A DNA stretch of 64,000 nt from Desulfobacteraceae bacterium Eth-SRB2 (GTDB lineage: Bacteria; Desulfobacterota; Desulfobacteria; Desulfobacterales; UBA11574). Positions within the stretch are counted from its first letter, which is position 1. Each line of letters begins with the position of its first letter. Positions 17,283 to 26,548 of this stretch are shown here, in pieces. The translations under genes and the position numbers were made by a program. The notes below the pieces were generated by a model. The model was not told the origin of the DNA, searched no databases, and saw only the letters and a program-made list of their open reading frames with translations. Location of the stretch: positions 240,827-304,826 of the forward strand of contig RPGQ01000037.1 in NCBI GenBank assembly GCA_004193595.1. The letters run 5' to 3'.

Positions 17283-17738
17283 CTAAAGGTCGAAATGCGC
17301 CTTTATCTTAAATACCTTTGTGGCCGGCAGGTTGATAATTTCTTTAATTCCTGTCTGTTGGGAGATACTTTTGAGGTTTTCCTCTATTTCTTTCATGGAG
17401 GGTGCAATAAAGGTAAACCAGACGTTATATTTATTATCCCGCTGATAATTATGAGTGACTCCCGGATAGCGGTTTACCGACACGGCAAAGCTTTCGATTT
17501 TGTCTTCCGGAACCCTTGCCGCACATAACGTGCTGACAAATCCTAGTTTTTCAGGAACAAAATTTCCGCCTATTCGGCGTATAATGCCTTTTTTTTTTAA
17601 CCGGTCCAGTCGTTTTATAACATCATTTTCTGAAAAACCGAGACGTTCGGCAATTGCAAGATACGGTCGGGGGGTTATGGGAAAGTCGGATTGAATCAGG
17701 TTAAGGATTGCCCTGTCCATATCATCTATTGGCGGCAT
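17283..17738 (-). CDS. Siroheme decarboxylase subunit (AhbA/AhbB, Lrp/AsnC-like)
   Basis: The 151-residue protein has an N-terminal winged helix (DMDRAILNLIQSDFPI to RRIGGNFVPEKLGF) and a C-terminal RAM-like domain. The segment YPGVTHNYQRDNKYNVWFTF is typical of AhbA/AhbB and NirDGHL proteins, which decarboxylate siroheme to didecarboxysiroheme on the alternative heme pathway used by sulfate reducers. The conserved His in VTHNY fits the active-site region. The partner subunit is not adjacent, so AhbA versus AhbB is left open. A plain AsnC-type regulator is the alternative. The next gene upstream, yjbQ-like, ends 3 nt away. Confidence 0.75.
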   Translation of the reverse strand: MPPIDDMDRAILNLIQSDFPITPRPYLAIAERLGFSENDVIKRLDRLKKKGIIRRIGGNFVPEKLGFVSTLCAARVPEDKIESFAVSVNRYPGVTHNYQRDNKYNVWFTFIAPSMKEIEENLKSISQQTGIKEIINLPATKVFKIKAHFDL

Positions 17739-17741
17739 GGG

Positions 17742-18146
17742 TTACTCCTGAAACTTTTCTTTAATAATACGAACCTGTACCTTTCGGGTTCGGGGGCCGT
17801 CAAATTCACAGAAAAATATCCCCTGCCACGTGCCGAGTACCAGTCGGTTATTATCTATGGCAATAAGCTCTGAAGGTCCGACAATTGTCGATTTTATATG
17901 GGCCGGTGAATTCCCTTCAAGATGGCGATATCCGGCTTCCCAGGGTATTATCTTGTTTATGATCATCAGGATATCATCTTTAACGCTCGGATCGGCACTT
18001 TCATTAATAGTTATGGCTGCGGTTGTATGGGGTACATAAAGCATGCAAAGTCCCTGGCCGATACCTGCGGACATGACCATATCCTGAATCTTTGAAGTAA
18101 TATCTATCAATTCTGTTCGGGTTCTTGATTTAACTGTACAGATCAT
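17742..18146 (-). CDS. yjbQ: YjbQ/UPF0047 family protein
   Basis: The 134-residue protein shows the family signatures HTTAAITINESADPSV, GNSPAHIKSTIVGPS and LVLGTWQGIFFCEFDGPR. Family members complement thiamin phosphate synthase defects weakly in E. coli, but the physiological role is unsettled. The chosen ATG (MICTVKSRTR) has GGAGGGG 7 nt upstream; a TTG five codons earlier would overlap that site. It is followed after 3 nt by the ahb-like gene, so the two form an operon started between here and the dsrC terminator. Confidence 0.9.
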   Translation of the reverse strand: MICTVKSRTRTELIDITSKIQDMVMSAGIGQGLCMLYVPHTTAAITINESADPSVKDDILMIINKIIPWEAGYRHLEGNSPAHIKSTIVGPSELIAIDNNRLVLGTWQGIFFCEFDGPRTRKVQVRIIKEKFQE

Positions 18147-18164
18147 ACATCCCCTCCACAAAAC

Positions 18165-18200
18165 AAAAAAAGTCCTACAATTAAAGCAGGACTTTTTTGT
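18165..18200 (-). terminator. Intrinsic terminator after dsrC
   Basis: On the minus strand AAAAAAGTCCT pairs with AGGACTTTTTT, followed by TGTTTT, 35 nt after the dsrC stop. It makes dsrC a single-gene unit and separates it from yjbQ. Confidence 0.85.
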
Positions 18201-18234
18201 TAAAAACTGATAAAATTAATTATAATATTTTTGA

Positions 18235-18552
18235 TTAAACACATCCGGTCGGTTTCGGAAGACCAGCCATCTTACAGGCTCCTTTACCGGGTCCTGACGG
18301 AAACAGTTCATAAATATGTTTCAATTTGAAACCGGTAACTTTTGAAAGGATACGGACCATGGGGGCAATTCCGTTCTTCTCATAGTATTCCTGAAGCACC
18401 TGGACAACTTTATGGTGCTCGTCAGTCAATTCTTCAATTCCTTCTTGAGTTTTTACCCATTGAACCCACTCTGGACAAAAATTTTCATAGGCATCGATAA
18501 AGCCATCTTCATCTACGGTAAATGTCTTTCCCATAAATTCTGCTGTTGCCAT
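18235..18552 (-). CDS. dsrC: DsrC sulfur carrier protein
   Basis: DsrC carries the trisulfide product of dissimilatory sulfite reductase and delivers it to the membrane DsrMKJOP complex. The 105-residue sequence has the family core FTVDEDGFIDAYENFCPEWV, and its C-terminal arm ends GACKMAGLPKPTGCV. The two essential cysteines are spaced Cys-X10-Cys, with one at the penultimate position. This distinguishes true DsrC from TusE. GGAGG precedes the ATG. The gene has its own promoter and terminator and is not next to dsrAB here. It is the strongest evidence for a sulfur-dissimilating host. Confidence 0.97.
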   Translation of the reverse strand: MATAEFMGKTFTVDEDGFIDAYENFCPEWVQWVKTQEGIEELTDEHHKVVQVLQEYYEKNGIAPMVRILSKVTGFKLKHIYELFPSGPGKGACKMAGLPKPTGCV

Positions 18553-18622
18553 TTAACAAACCTCCTTTATATTTTAATTATTCTTATTACCTTACCGCCT
18601 TCTTCTGTCTATAATCTAAAAA

Positions 18623-18651
18623 TTTCTATATGATTAATTTATTAATGTCAA
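18623..18651 (-). promoter_or_regulatory. dsrC promoter
   Basis: On the minus strand TTGACA (18651-18646) and TAGAAA (18628-18623) are separated by exactly 17 nt. This predicts a leader of about 65 nt ending in the GGAGG of dsrC. Confidence 0.75.
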
Positions 18652-18806
18652 TATGAAAAATATAAATATTTTTTGAAAATAATTTGCTCCTAAATAACCT
18701 CTAATGTATCCTGAATTTTATTGGTATAAAATTTGTAATGCGGCAAGGTCCTTCAGATAGTCGTGGGACGGAAGAAAAAAACCGGAAGCAAATAATAAGT
18801 TGAATC

Positions 18807-19742
18807 ATGTGTGCTGACATTGTGAATCCGAAAATCATAATTATCTGCGGACCAACGGCTTTGGGCAAAACCTCTACGGCAATTAATCTTTCCAGAACTT
18901 TTAATGGTGAGATTATTGGTGCCGATTCAATGCAAATTTACAGATACATGGATATCGGCACCGCCAAGCCGACCACGGATGAGCAGTCCCGCGTTGCTCA
19001 TCATATGATCGATTTAATCAATCCGGGCGAGCATTTCGATGCCAGACAGTTCGCGGAAATGGCCGATGAAAAAATCATGAAACTCTATGCCCGCAATGTT
19101 ACCCCTTTTGTTGTCGGCGGTACAGGACTTTACATAAAAGCACTTGTGAACGGCTTGTTTACTGCCGGTCGAACAGATATCCGTGTGCGTGAGCGTTTGC
19201 AAGAACAAGCCCGGATTTACGGCTCCGATTTTCTTCACCAAAGGTTAAGCCGTCATGATCCCGATACAGCAGCGAGAATACATCCCAATGATTCTTACAG
19301 GATTGTAAGAGCCCTTGAAGTATATGCGTTGACGGGAACGACCATTACTGAATTTCAACGGGAACACGGGTTTAAAGATAATCGGTTCAGAGCGTTAAAA
19401 ATAGGCCTGAATATAAACCGGGAGGTGCTTTATGATCGTATTAACCACAGGGTAGATGCAATGATCGAGGCCGGGTTTCTTAACGAAGTTAAGGGACTTC
19501 TGGACATGGGATACTCGGACGACCTGAAATCCATGCAGTCCATCGGATATCGTCACCTGGTGGATTTTATTAAAGGACGATGTTCATGGGATGAGGCGAT
19601 ACGGACATTGAAACGAGATACAAGAAGATATGCAAAACGTCAATTGACCTGGTTCAAGGCCGACCCGGAGATTGTATGGAGAGAACCCGGACAGCTAATA
19701 GAAATTCAACGGCTTATAAAAAAATTCTTGCAAGCTGAGTAA
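18807..19742 (+). CDS. miaA: tRNA dimethylallyltransferase
   Basis: MiaA transfers a dimethylallyl group to N6 of A37 in tRNAs reading UNN codons. The 311-residue sequence has the P-loop GPTALGKTS (about 15-23), the substrate signature ADSMQIYRYMDIGTAKPT, then HHMIDLINPGEHFDARQFA and VVGGTGLYIKALV. The C-terminal part contains TRRYAKRQLTWFK. Length and motif order are normal. The start ATG gives MCADIVNPKIIII. No neighbours overlap. Confidence 0.97.
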   Translation: MCADIVNPKIIIICGPTALGKTSTAINLSRTFNGEIIGADSMQIYRYMDIGTAKPTTDEQSRVAHHMIDLINPGEHFDARQFAEMADEKIMKLYARNVTPFVVGGTGLYIKALVNGLFTAGRTDIRVRERLQEQARIYGSDFLHQRLSRHDPDTAARIHPNDSYRIVRALEVYALTGTTITEFQREHGFKDNRFRALKIGLNINREVLYDRINHRVDAMIEAGFLNEVKGLLDMGYSDDLKSMQSIGYRHLVDFIKGRCSWDEAIRTLKRDTRRYAKRQLTWFKADPEIVWREPGQLIEIQRLIKKFLQAE

Positions 19743-19785
19743 AGATATTACAATAAACAGATAATATAGTTGTTTCCTTTTTTGG

Positions 19786-19856
19786 ACACAGATAAACACA
19801 GATTATCAAGATAATAAATTAAAAAATAATAATGTTATCTGTGTATATCTGTGTCA
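19786..19856. repeat. 19-bp inverted repeat upstream of nadE
   Basis: GACACAGATAAACACAGAT (19786-19804) pairs with ATCTGTGTATATCTGTGTC (19838-19856) with a single mismatch around an AT-rich 33-nt loop. It ends 18 nt before the nadE start codon, so it could end the miaA transcript or affect nadE translation. Confidence 0.75.
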
Positions 19857-19873
19857 AATTTATCTTGACTGCC

Positions 19874-21529
19874 ATGAAAATAGCGATTGCACAAATTAAT
19901 CCGATTATCGGTGACTTTAACTATAATTTTGGCAAAATTAAATATTTTGCTGATAAAGCCATCGGGCTTAACTGTGATGTGGTTGTTTTTTCGGAACTCG
20001 TAATACCGGGATATCCACCCCGCGATCTTCTTGAAAAGAAAGATTTTATCGATGCCAATCTTGCCTGTTTAAACAGGCTTCTGTTGTCAATACGAGGTAT
20101 CGGTGTGATATGCGGATTTGTGGATAAAAATTCTGACTATAAAGGAAAACCCCTTTTTAATTCTGCGGTTCATTTTGAAGACGGCCAAATATTGCACAAA
20201 GTTCATAAAAGACTCCTGCCCACATACGACATATTCGATGAGAGCCGGTATTTTGAAGCCGGCCGGGAAAGTTTGTCATACCTTTACAAGGGGCACAGGA
20301 TAGGGCTTACCGTTTGTGAAGATGCCTGGAACGATGAGGATATTTTCAAAAGAAGACTATACACCACAGATCCTGTGGCACTGGTCGTAAAAGCCGGTGC
20401 CGATCTGGTTATCAATGTGTCTGCATCTCCGTTTTATGTGGGACACAGAGAATTCAGATGGAATATGTTTGGTTCCATGGCGCGAAAATATGGCGTTCCT
20501 TTTATTTTTGTCAACCAGGTCGGTGGGAATGACAGTGTTATTTTCGATGGAATAAGCACTGTTTTTGACAAAAACGGAAATGTTGTGGCCAGAGCATGTG
20601 ATTTTGATGAGGATCTTATGGTTTTTGATTCCAAAGCATCTGAGTCATCCAACGGCGACCTCCATCCGATTTCAAATTCGGATACAGAATCTATCTTAAA
20701 AGCCCTTGTCATGGGAACCCGTGACTATGTTACAAAGTGTGGTTTTTCAAAGGCTGTCGTGGGGTTAAGCGGAGGAATAGATTCAGCGCTGACAGCATGT
20801 ATTGCGGTTAAAGCCCTAGGGCGGGAAAATGTTTCGGTTGTATTTATGCCGTCTCAGTATACCTCAAAAGAAAATTTCGAAGATACTGAGGAACTTGCCG
20901 AAAACTTCGGTATAGAGCTGACCCGGGTCCCCATAGACGGTATCTTTAAAGAATTTTTAAGGTTTCTCTCACCGTCTTTCAAAAAGAACGAACCCGGCAT
21001 CACGGAACAGAATATCCAGGCCAGAATCAGGGGTACAATTCTCATGGGCCTGTCCAACAAACATGGCTCCCTTGTACTTTCTACGGGTAATAAATCCGAA
21101 CTGGCCGTGGGCTACTGTACGCTTTATGGTGATATGAACGGAGGACTGGCAGTAATCTCAGATGTGCCAAAAACCACCGTTTATGATCTCGTTCGCTTTA
21201 TAAATCGAGGAAAAGAATATATCCCGTCACGGATCATCACCAAAGCACCTTCCGCTGAACTTAAACCTGATCAAGCCGATCAGGACGACCTGCCGCCTTA
21301 TGAAATCCTTGATTCTATTTTAAAAGCATATATTGAAGACTTCAAAGGGGCCGATGCGTTGGTTCAAATGGGATTTGATAAACATATTGTAGAGGAGATT
21401 ATCTTAAAGGTTGACAGAAACGAATACAAGCGTTACCAGGCGGCTCCCGGTCTTAAAGTGACGTCGAAGGCTTTCGGTTATGGGAGAAATTATCCGCTTG
21501 TGCAAGGATATACAAAATTATCCGTATGA
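19874..21529 (+). CDS. nadE: NAD+ synthase, glutamine-hydrolysing
   Basis: NadE amidates nicotinic acid adenine dinucleotide to NAD+ using glutamine. The N-terminal nitrilase-type glutaminase domain begins MKIAIAQINPIIGDF, with Glu in FSELVIPGYPP, Lys in HKRLLPTYDIFDE and the catalytic Cys in GLTVCEDAW. The C-terminal ATP-pyrophosphatase domain has GLSGGIDSALTA and TGNKSELAVGY. At 552 residues it fits the two-domain bacterial class. The frame is open 14 codons further upstream, but this ATG starts the conserved domain and the extra codons would run into the upstream inverted repeat. Confidence 0.95.
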   Translation: MKIAIAQINPIIGDFNYNFGKIKYFADKAIGLNCDVVVFSELVIPGYPPRDLLEKKDFIDANLACLNRLLLSIRGIGVICGFVDKNSDYKGKPLFNSAVHFEDGQILHKVHKRLLPTYDIFDESRYFEAGRESLSYLYKGHRIGLTVCEDAWNDEDIFKRRLYTTDPVALVVKAGADLVINVSASPFYVGHREFRWNMFGSMARKYGVPFIFVNQVGGNDSVIFDGISTVFDKNGNVVARACDFDEDLMVFDSKASESSNGDLHPISNSDTESILKALVMGTRDYVTKCGFSKAVVGLSGGIDSALTACIAVKALGRENVSVVFMPSQYTSKENFEDTEELAENFGIELTRVPIDGIFKEFLRFLSPSFKKNEPGITEQNIQARIRGTILMGLSNKHGSLVLSTGNKSELAVGYCTLYGDMNGGLAVISDVPKTTVYDLVRFINRGKEYIPSRIITKAPSAELKPDQADQDDLPPYEILDSILKAYIEDFKGADALVQMGFDKHIVEEIILKVDRNEYKRYQAAPGLKVTSKAFGYGRNYPLVQGYTKLSV

Positions 21530-21620
21530 TTACAAACGGTTCAGCAACTTCTCAATAAGTTCTAGTGTATTAAATGATCATATTGAGCCGAATCCGTTAT
21601 TTATGGAGATGTTTCACGGT

Positions 21621-22535
21621 TCAGTCGGTTGCAAACTTTCCCTGCCAGGTATCCCTTTTTTCCAGAGTTTTTTTTATAAGGGCCATGTTCTCTGTTTTTT
21701 TAAGGGCCCACAGGGGTGCGACAAGCTCTTCAGGGTGTGGATCCCCGGTGAGCCGTTGAATAACAATATTTTTCGGAATATGTTCCAGAAAATCACAGAC
21801 AAGGTCTGCATATTCCTGCTGTTCAAGGCACCTGTATTGGCCTGCTGAATAAAGCTTATCAAGTTTTGTACCCCTGACAACATAAAGAAGGTGGATTTTT
21901 ATACCGTCTATTTCCATGTCTGAGATAGCTCTGGCTGTTTCAAGTACGTGGGCTTTTTTTTCGTTGGGAAGACCGAGAATAACATGGGCACATATTTTGA
22001 TCCCCCTGTTTTTTGTGGCAAGGACTGCTTTTTTAAAACAGTTAACGTCATGCCCGCGATTGATAAAGGCAAGTGTTGATTCATTGGCGGATTGCAGGCC
22101 GTATTCGATCCAGACAAGGTATTTTTTTACATAACTTTGAAGAAGCTGCAAAATCTGTTCATCCACACAATCCGGTCTTGTACCAATGGATAAACCGACC
22201 ACATCTTCAATAGCAAGGGCCTGTTCATAAAGAATTTTAAGCCTGTCAAAAGGACCATAAGTATTGGAAAATGATTGGAAATAGGAGATGAATTTTTTTG
22301 CCTTGTACCGCTTTGAAAGCGCTTTTTTTCCTTGAATGACCTGATCAGTCACAGAAAGCCCTTTTGCATGGGCACCAGTTCCGGATCCCCGGACGTTGCA
22401 ATATATACATCCTCCTGTTGAAATCGTTCCGTCCCTGTTTGGGCAGGAAAGACCGGCATCAATGGTTATTTTTTGAACTCTGCAACCAAAAATACTTCTC
22501 AGATACGTGTTAAAATCATTATATCTTTTATGCAT
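21621..22535 (-). CDS. TIGR01212-family radical SAM protein (YhcC-like)
   Basis: The 304-residue enzyme has the cluster-binding cysteines in the family-specific arrangement GLSCPNRDGTISTGGCIYC (Cys-X9-Cys-X2-Cys). It also has QSFSNTYGPFDRL, GLSIGTRPDC and WIEYGLQSA, matching the YhcC/TIGR01212 group of unknown reaction. The start at MHKRYNDFNTYL gives the usual length; an ATG 21 codons upstream is possible but adds a Lys/Cys-rich tail without parallel. It converges with nadE across a 91-nt gap. Confidence 0.88.
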   Translation of the reverse strand: MHKRYNDFNTYLRSIFGCRVQKITIDAGLSCPNRDGTISTGGCIYCNVRGSGTGAHAKGLSVTDQVIQGKKALSKRYKAKKFISYFQSFSNTYGPFDRLKILYEQALAIEDVVGLSIGTRPDCVDEQILQLLQSYVKKYLVWIEYGLQSANESTLAFINRGHDVNCFKKAVLATKNRGIKICAHVILGLPNEKKAHVLETARAISDMEIDGIKIHLLYVVRGTKLDKLYSAGQYRCLEQQEYADLVCDFLEHIPKNIVIQRLTGDPHPEELVAPLWALKKTENMALIKKTLEKRDTWQGKFATD

Positions 22536-22974
22536 GTTACGGATTTCTTTAGGATGAATCTTTTGAGTTTTGCAGCAAAACTTTTTCCATTCTGCCACTA
22601 AGGCACCCAGGCACGAAGAAAGAACGTATCGGCAATTCTATAACTTGTCAAAGTCACAAGTCTTTTAATAACAATCTGTTTATGACATCGGCATGGAAGA
22701 ATGGAATATTGAGGTCAGGATCAGAAATAAACTATTTAAATTGTCAGAAACTCCTCAAACCCATCACTCCATATTTCCATTACTCCATTATTCCAATTAG
22801 GGCGAAGCGCCTAATTTCCATATCCTTAGTGTTTTTGTGGCAAATATTTTTGGTTCCGGTATGGATAAGAAAATTTTCCGATGAAATTATTTCTGGCTAA
22901 TTAATGATTATTTTTATAATATATACTTCTTTGAAGAAAAATTGTAAAATTATTTAACGGGAACATCTTTGCTT
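22536..22974. other. Intergenic stretch upstream of mnmG
   Basis: No gene is supported here. It holds a short satellite of CCATTACT/CCATTATT units (about 22766-22797) and a hairpin AATTAGG...CCTAATT (22795-22816). It also contains the divergent promoter region between the radical SAM gene and mnmG. Confidence 0.6.
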
Positions 22975-24879
22975 ATGGTTTTCTACGGGAAGAAATACGA
23001 CATTATTGTTGTGGGCGCCGGTCATGCCGGATGTGAGGCTGCACTTGCAGCAGCGAGAATGGGATGCCGCGTACTTCTTATGGCCATAGATCTGGACAAG
23101 GTGGCTGCAATGCCTTGCAGCCCGTCAATCGGGGGTATGGCAAAGGGACAGCTTGTAAAAGAGATAGATGCGCTGGGCGGTGAAATGGCTAAGATTACGG
23201 ATAAAACAGCCATTCAATATAGAACGCTGAACACAAAAAAGGGTCCTGCCGTCCAATCTTCGCGCACGCAAAACGATAAAATCCGTTATCATATGGCCAT
23301 GAAGGCTGTGATTGAAAAACAGCCCAACCTGGACCTCAAACAGGCCATGGTTGAGCGACTTGTTGTCGAGAACAATAGGATCGCCGGTGTGGAAGATCAA
23401 ACCGGTTTTGGATATCGGGCCCATGCCGTTGTGCTGGCCACAGGAACCTTTTTAAAAGGTTTGGTCCACATAGGGTTCAATTCATTCCAGGCCGGCAGGG
23501 CCGGCGAGTTTGCGTCGTATGGTCTTCCTGTTCACCTGAAAGAGTTGGGATTTGAGCTTGGAAGAATGAAGACAGGCACCCCGCCCAGACTGAAAAAATC
23601 AAGTATCGATTTTAGCAAATTCATAGAACATGGGTCGGAAGAGGAGCCAAAACCGTTTTCGTTCTTTACCAAAAAGATTAACAATCCCCAGATCAAAAGC
23701 TATATCGGGCATACCAACCGGAACAGCCACCAGATCGTGAAAAAAAACCTTAAACGATCAGCCCTGTATGGCGGCATGATAACAGGCGTTTCGGCCCGCT
23801 ACTGCCCCTCGTTTGAAGATAAGATCGTCAGGTTTCCTGATAAGGAAAGACACCAGGTAATCCTTGAGCCCGAAGGACTTGATACCGATGAGGTTTATGC
23901 CAGCGGCCTGGGGAACAGCCTTCCCATGGAAATTCAGATTCAGTTTGTCAGATCCGTCAAAGGGTTGGAAGCGGCTGAGATCATGCGGCCTGCGTACGCC
24001 ATAGAATACGACTATGTTAATCCTGTCCAGCTCAAGCCCACCCTTGAAACAAAGCGGGTTTCAGGACTTTATATGGCCGGTCAGATTAACGGAACATCGG
24101 GTTATGAAGAAGCAGCGGCCCAGGGGATATGGTCAGGGATTAATGCCGCTGGTAAGATCCAGGGAAGGCCGGCGTTTATTCTCGACAGGTCCCAGGCTTA
24201 CATGGCGGTCATGATAGATGATCTTGTTACAAGGGGTACCCGCGAACCGTATCGCATGTTTACGTCGCGATCGGAATACAGGCTTATGTTGCGGGAGGAT
24301 AATGCGGATTTGAGGTTAATGGAAACCGGTCATGAATTTGGTCTAATCGATCATGATACATTAAAAGATGTAAATGAACGAAAAAAGCAGATTGCCAAAG
24401 AGATTAAAAGAATAAAAGGAACCGTGATAAAGCCTGCCAAAAAGATAAACGATTATTTGGTCAATCAAGGGACAAGACCGTTAAAAAGCGGCATATATCT
24501 GGATCAGCTTCTAAAAAGGGCAGAACTTGATTACCATAACGCACAAGAGCTGGCCAAAAGCCCTTACTACATCAGTGAATCTGTTGCACGACAAGTGGAA
24601 ATAGAGATCAAATACGAAGGTTATATCAAGCGACAGCTCAAGGAAATCGAAAAGTTCAAGAACCTGGAACGGATGAAAATACCGGATGATTTTGATTTCA
24701 CAAAAGTTCACGGACTTTCAAATGAACTCAAAGAAAAACTTTCTGCCATAATGCCTTCTTCACTCGGCCAGGCTTCCCGCATAGATGGAATCACACCTGC
24801 TGCGCTTTCTGTGATTATGATTTCCCTCAAAGCTGCTGAGAAATATTCATCGGGGGCCGGAAATCAAAAAATCGAATGA
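22975..24879 (+). CDS. mnmG: tRNA uridine-5-carboxymethylaminomethyl modification enzyme
   Basis: MnmG (GidA) works with MnmE to place carboxymethylaminomethyl on wobble U34. The 634-residue protein starts with the FAD dinucleotide fold [21 protein letters not shown]. It has the [16 protein letters not shown] motif containing the N-terminal catalytic Cys, then [28 protein letters not shown] and the C-terminal helical domain ending [12 protein letters not shown]. An upstream TTG (22969) could add two residues. mnmE is not in the window. Confidence 0.97.
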   Translation: MVFYGKKYDIIVVGAGHAGCEAALAAARMGCRVLLMAIDLDKVAAMPCSPSIGGMAKGQLVKEIDALGGEMAKITDKTAIQYRTLNTKKGPAVQSSRTQNDKIRYHMAMKAVIEKQPNLDLKQAMVERLVVENNRIAGVEDQTGFGYRAHAVVLATGTFLKGLVHIGFNSFQAGRAGEFASYGLPVHLKELGFELGRMKTGTPPRLKKSSIDFSKFIEHGSEEEPKPFSFFTKKINNPQIKSYIGHTNRNSHQIVKKNLKRSALYGGMITGVSARYCPSFEDKIVRFPDKERHQVILEPEGLDTDEVYASGLGNSLPMEIQIQFVRSVKGLEAAEIMRPAYAIEYDYVNPVQLKPTLETKRVSGLYMAGQINGTSGYEEAAAQGIWSGINAAGKIQGRPAFILDRSQAYMAVMIDDLVTRGTREPYRMFTSRSEYRLMLREDNADLRLMETGHEFGLIDHDTLKDVNERKKQIAKEIKRIKGTVIKPAKKINDYLVNQGTRPLKSGIYLDQLLKRAELDYHNAQELAKSPYYISESVARQVEIEIKYEGYIKRQLKEIEKFKNLERMKIPDDFDFTKVHGLSNELKEKLSAIMPSSLGQASRIDGITPAALSVIMISLKAAEKYSSGAGNQKIE

Positions 24880-24954
24880 TCCTTGACACCTAATGATTTT
24901 CAACTTATCTTGAAGTGTCATAAAAGTTTACTATAAAATTGAGGTAATTTGGAG

Positions 24955-25869
24955 ATGGCTGAAACAGATTATTATAAAATACTCGGAGTAAACAAAAACG
25001 CTTCCAAAGAAGATATTAAGAAGTCTTATCGGAAGCTCGCAATGAAGTACCATCCTGACCATACAAAAGGGAATAAAAGCGATGAAGAAAAATTTAAAAA
25101 AATAAGTGAAGCTTATGCTGTTCTGAGTGACAAGGAGAAGCGCAAACAGTATGATACGTTCGGCGCCGCAGGATTCCAGCAGCGTTTTTCACAGGAAGAT
25201 ATCTTTAAGGGGTTCGATTTTGACAATATATTCAGCGATTTGTTTGGAAAATCCCGAGGTTTTTCCGGCAGGGGTAACGGCATGCGGTTTTCCTTCGGAG
25301 GGGGAACTCCGTTTGACGGTTATCAGAGGCAACGCAAGGCCCGGTCAAAAGGAGGAGACCTGGTGTATGAGCTGCCGCTAACATTAGAGGAGGTGGCAAC
25401 GGGGACGAGTAAAACCGTATCATACCAACATCAGGGGCGTAGTGAAAAGATTACGGTAAAGATTCCAAAGGGAATGATATCCGGGAAGAAACTTCGTGTT
25501 ACGGGTAAGGGTGATCCGGACCCATATGGCGGGCCTCCCGGAGATTTGTATATCCAGTCCAACGTGCTCGGTGATAAAGTTTATGAGTCTAAAGAGTATG
25601 ATCTTTATATGCGTAGAGAGATAAGACTAAGCGAGGCTCTTATCGGATCGAATATTTCTGTTCCCACACTCGGCAAAAAAGAGTTAAGCTTGAAAATACC
25701 TCCCGGAACAAAACACAAAACCAAGATGCGTCTCGCGGGACACGGACTTCCCCATATGCATGGTAAAGACAAGGGTGATCTTTATGTCTATATTCATGTA
25801 AACATGCCGGTAAAGCTTAACAAAAAGCAAAAAAAGTTGATTGAACAGCTGGCGGAGACCGGCCTGTAA
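24955..25869 (+). CDS. DnaJ-family chaperone, CbpA type
   Basis: The 304-residue protein has an N-terminal J domain with the HPD motif (KYHPDHT), then a Gly/Phe-rich region (residues about 75-125), then two beta-barrel substrate domains. The Cys-rich zinc finger of canonical DnaJ is absent, so it belongs to the type II / CbpA class. It would stimulate DnaK ATPase, presumably that of the dnaK at 11793. GAGG lies about 10 nt before this ATG; a TTG two codons earlier is less likely. Confidence 0.92.
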   Translation: MAETDYYKILGVNKNASKEDIKKSYRKLAMKYHPDHTKGNKSDEEKFKKISEAYAVLSDKEKRKQYDTFGAAGFQQRFSQEDIFKGFDFDNIFSDLFGKSRGFSGRGNGMRFSFGGGTPFDGYQRQRKARSKGGDLVYELPLTLEEVATGTSKTVSYQHQGRSEKITVKIPKGMISGKKLRVTGKGDPDPYGGPPGDLYIQSNVLGDKVYESKEYDLYMRREIRLSEALIGSNISVPTLGKKELSLKIPPGTKHKTKMRLAGHGLPHMHGKDKGDLYVYIHVNMPVKLNKKQKKLIEQLAETGL

Positions 25870-26014
25870 GGAATTAAATTTATTGACAAGAGTAACTGAA
25901 ATGCCTAAAATTCAAGCATAGTGAACTTGTAAAGTGAAAAGGGGTTGAACGAGAAAATAACAAATTAACAACTTCCATGCTTAATGAGGTCCTGAATATT
26001 TATAGTTTCTGATT

Positions 26015-26533
26015 ATGCCTGAACTTATTCCTATTTTGAATAAAAATGATATCGACCATATGGTCGCTCGGGTTGCGCGCAGGATTTCATCTGACTATCA
26101 GGATCGTGAACTTATTCTCATCGGGATCTTAAAAGGTGCGTTTGTCTTTTTATCTGATCTTGTGCGGCATCTTACGATTCCGGTTAAAGTTGATTTCATA
26201 CGTGTCTGCAGCTACGGTTCCGACGTTTCATCATCAGGGAACATCCGTTTGACAAAAGAAATTGAGATTGATGTTACGAATAAAGATGTACTGCTTGTAG
26301 AAGACATCGTCGATACAGGCTTGACTTTGTCTTATATCGTTGATTATTTAAAAACTTTTGATCCAAAAACGGTTAAAATTTGCGCCCTGCTTGACAAACA
26401 CGAACGCCGTAGTGAAAATATTAAAATCGACTATGCCTGCCATGAAGTGGATAAAGGGTTCATTGTGGGTTATGGGCTTGATTATAATGAAAATTATAGA
26501 AATTTAGCGGGGATTTATCACCTTAAATTATAA
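26015..26533 (+). CDS. hpt: Hypoxanthine phosphoribosyltransferase
   Basis: Hpt salvages hypoxanthine or guanine with PRPP to give IMP or GMP. The 172-residue sequence has the PRPP-binding motif VLLVEDIVDTGLTL (about 89-102), the loop GILKGAFVFLSDL and the SYGSDVSSSGNIRL flexible-loop region, closing with VGYGLDYNENYRNL. Its length is normal. The next gene begins 15 nt downstream, so they may share a transcript. Confidence 0.95.
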   Translation: MPELIPILNKNDIDHMVARVARRISSDYQDRELILIGILKGAFVFLSDLVRHLTIPVKVDFIRVCSYGSDVSSSGNIRLTKEIEIDVTNKDVLLVEDIVDTGLTLSYIVDYLKTFDPKTVKICALLDKHERRSENIKIDYACHEVDKGFIVGYGLDYNENYRNLAGIYHLKL

Positions 26534-26548
26534 GCGGTGGGGTATACT

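Noticed and set aside
18661-18806. Possible sigma54 promoter before miaA (TTGGTATAAAATTTGTA)
   Set aside because: GG is present but the second element has GT instead of GC at the required spacing.
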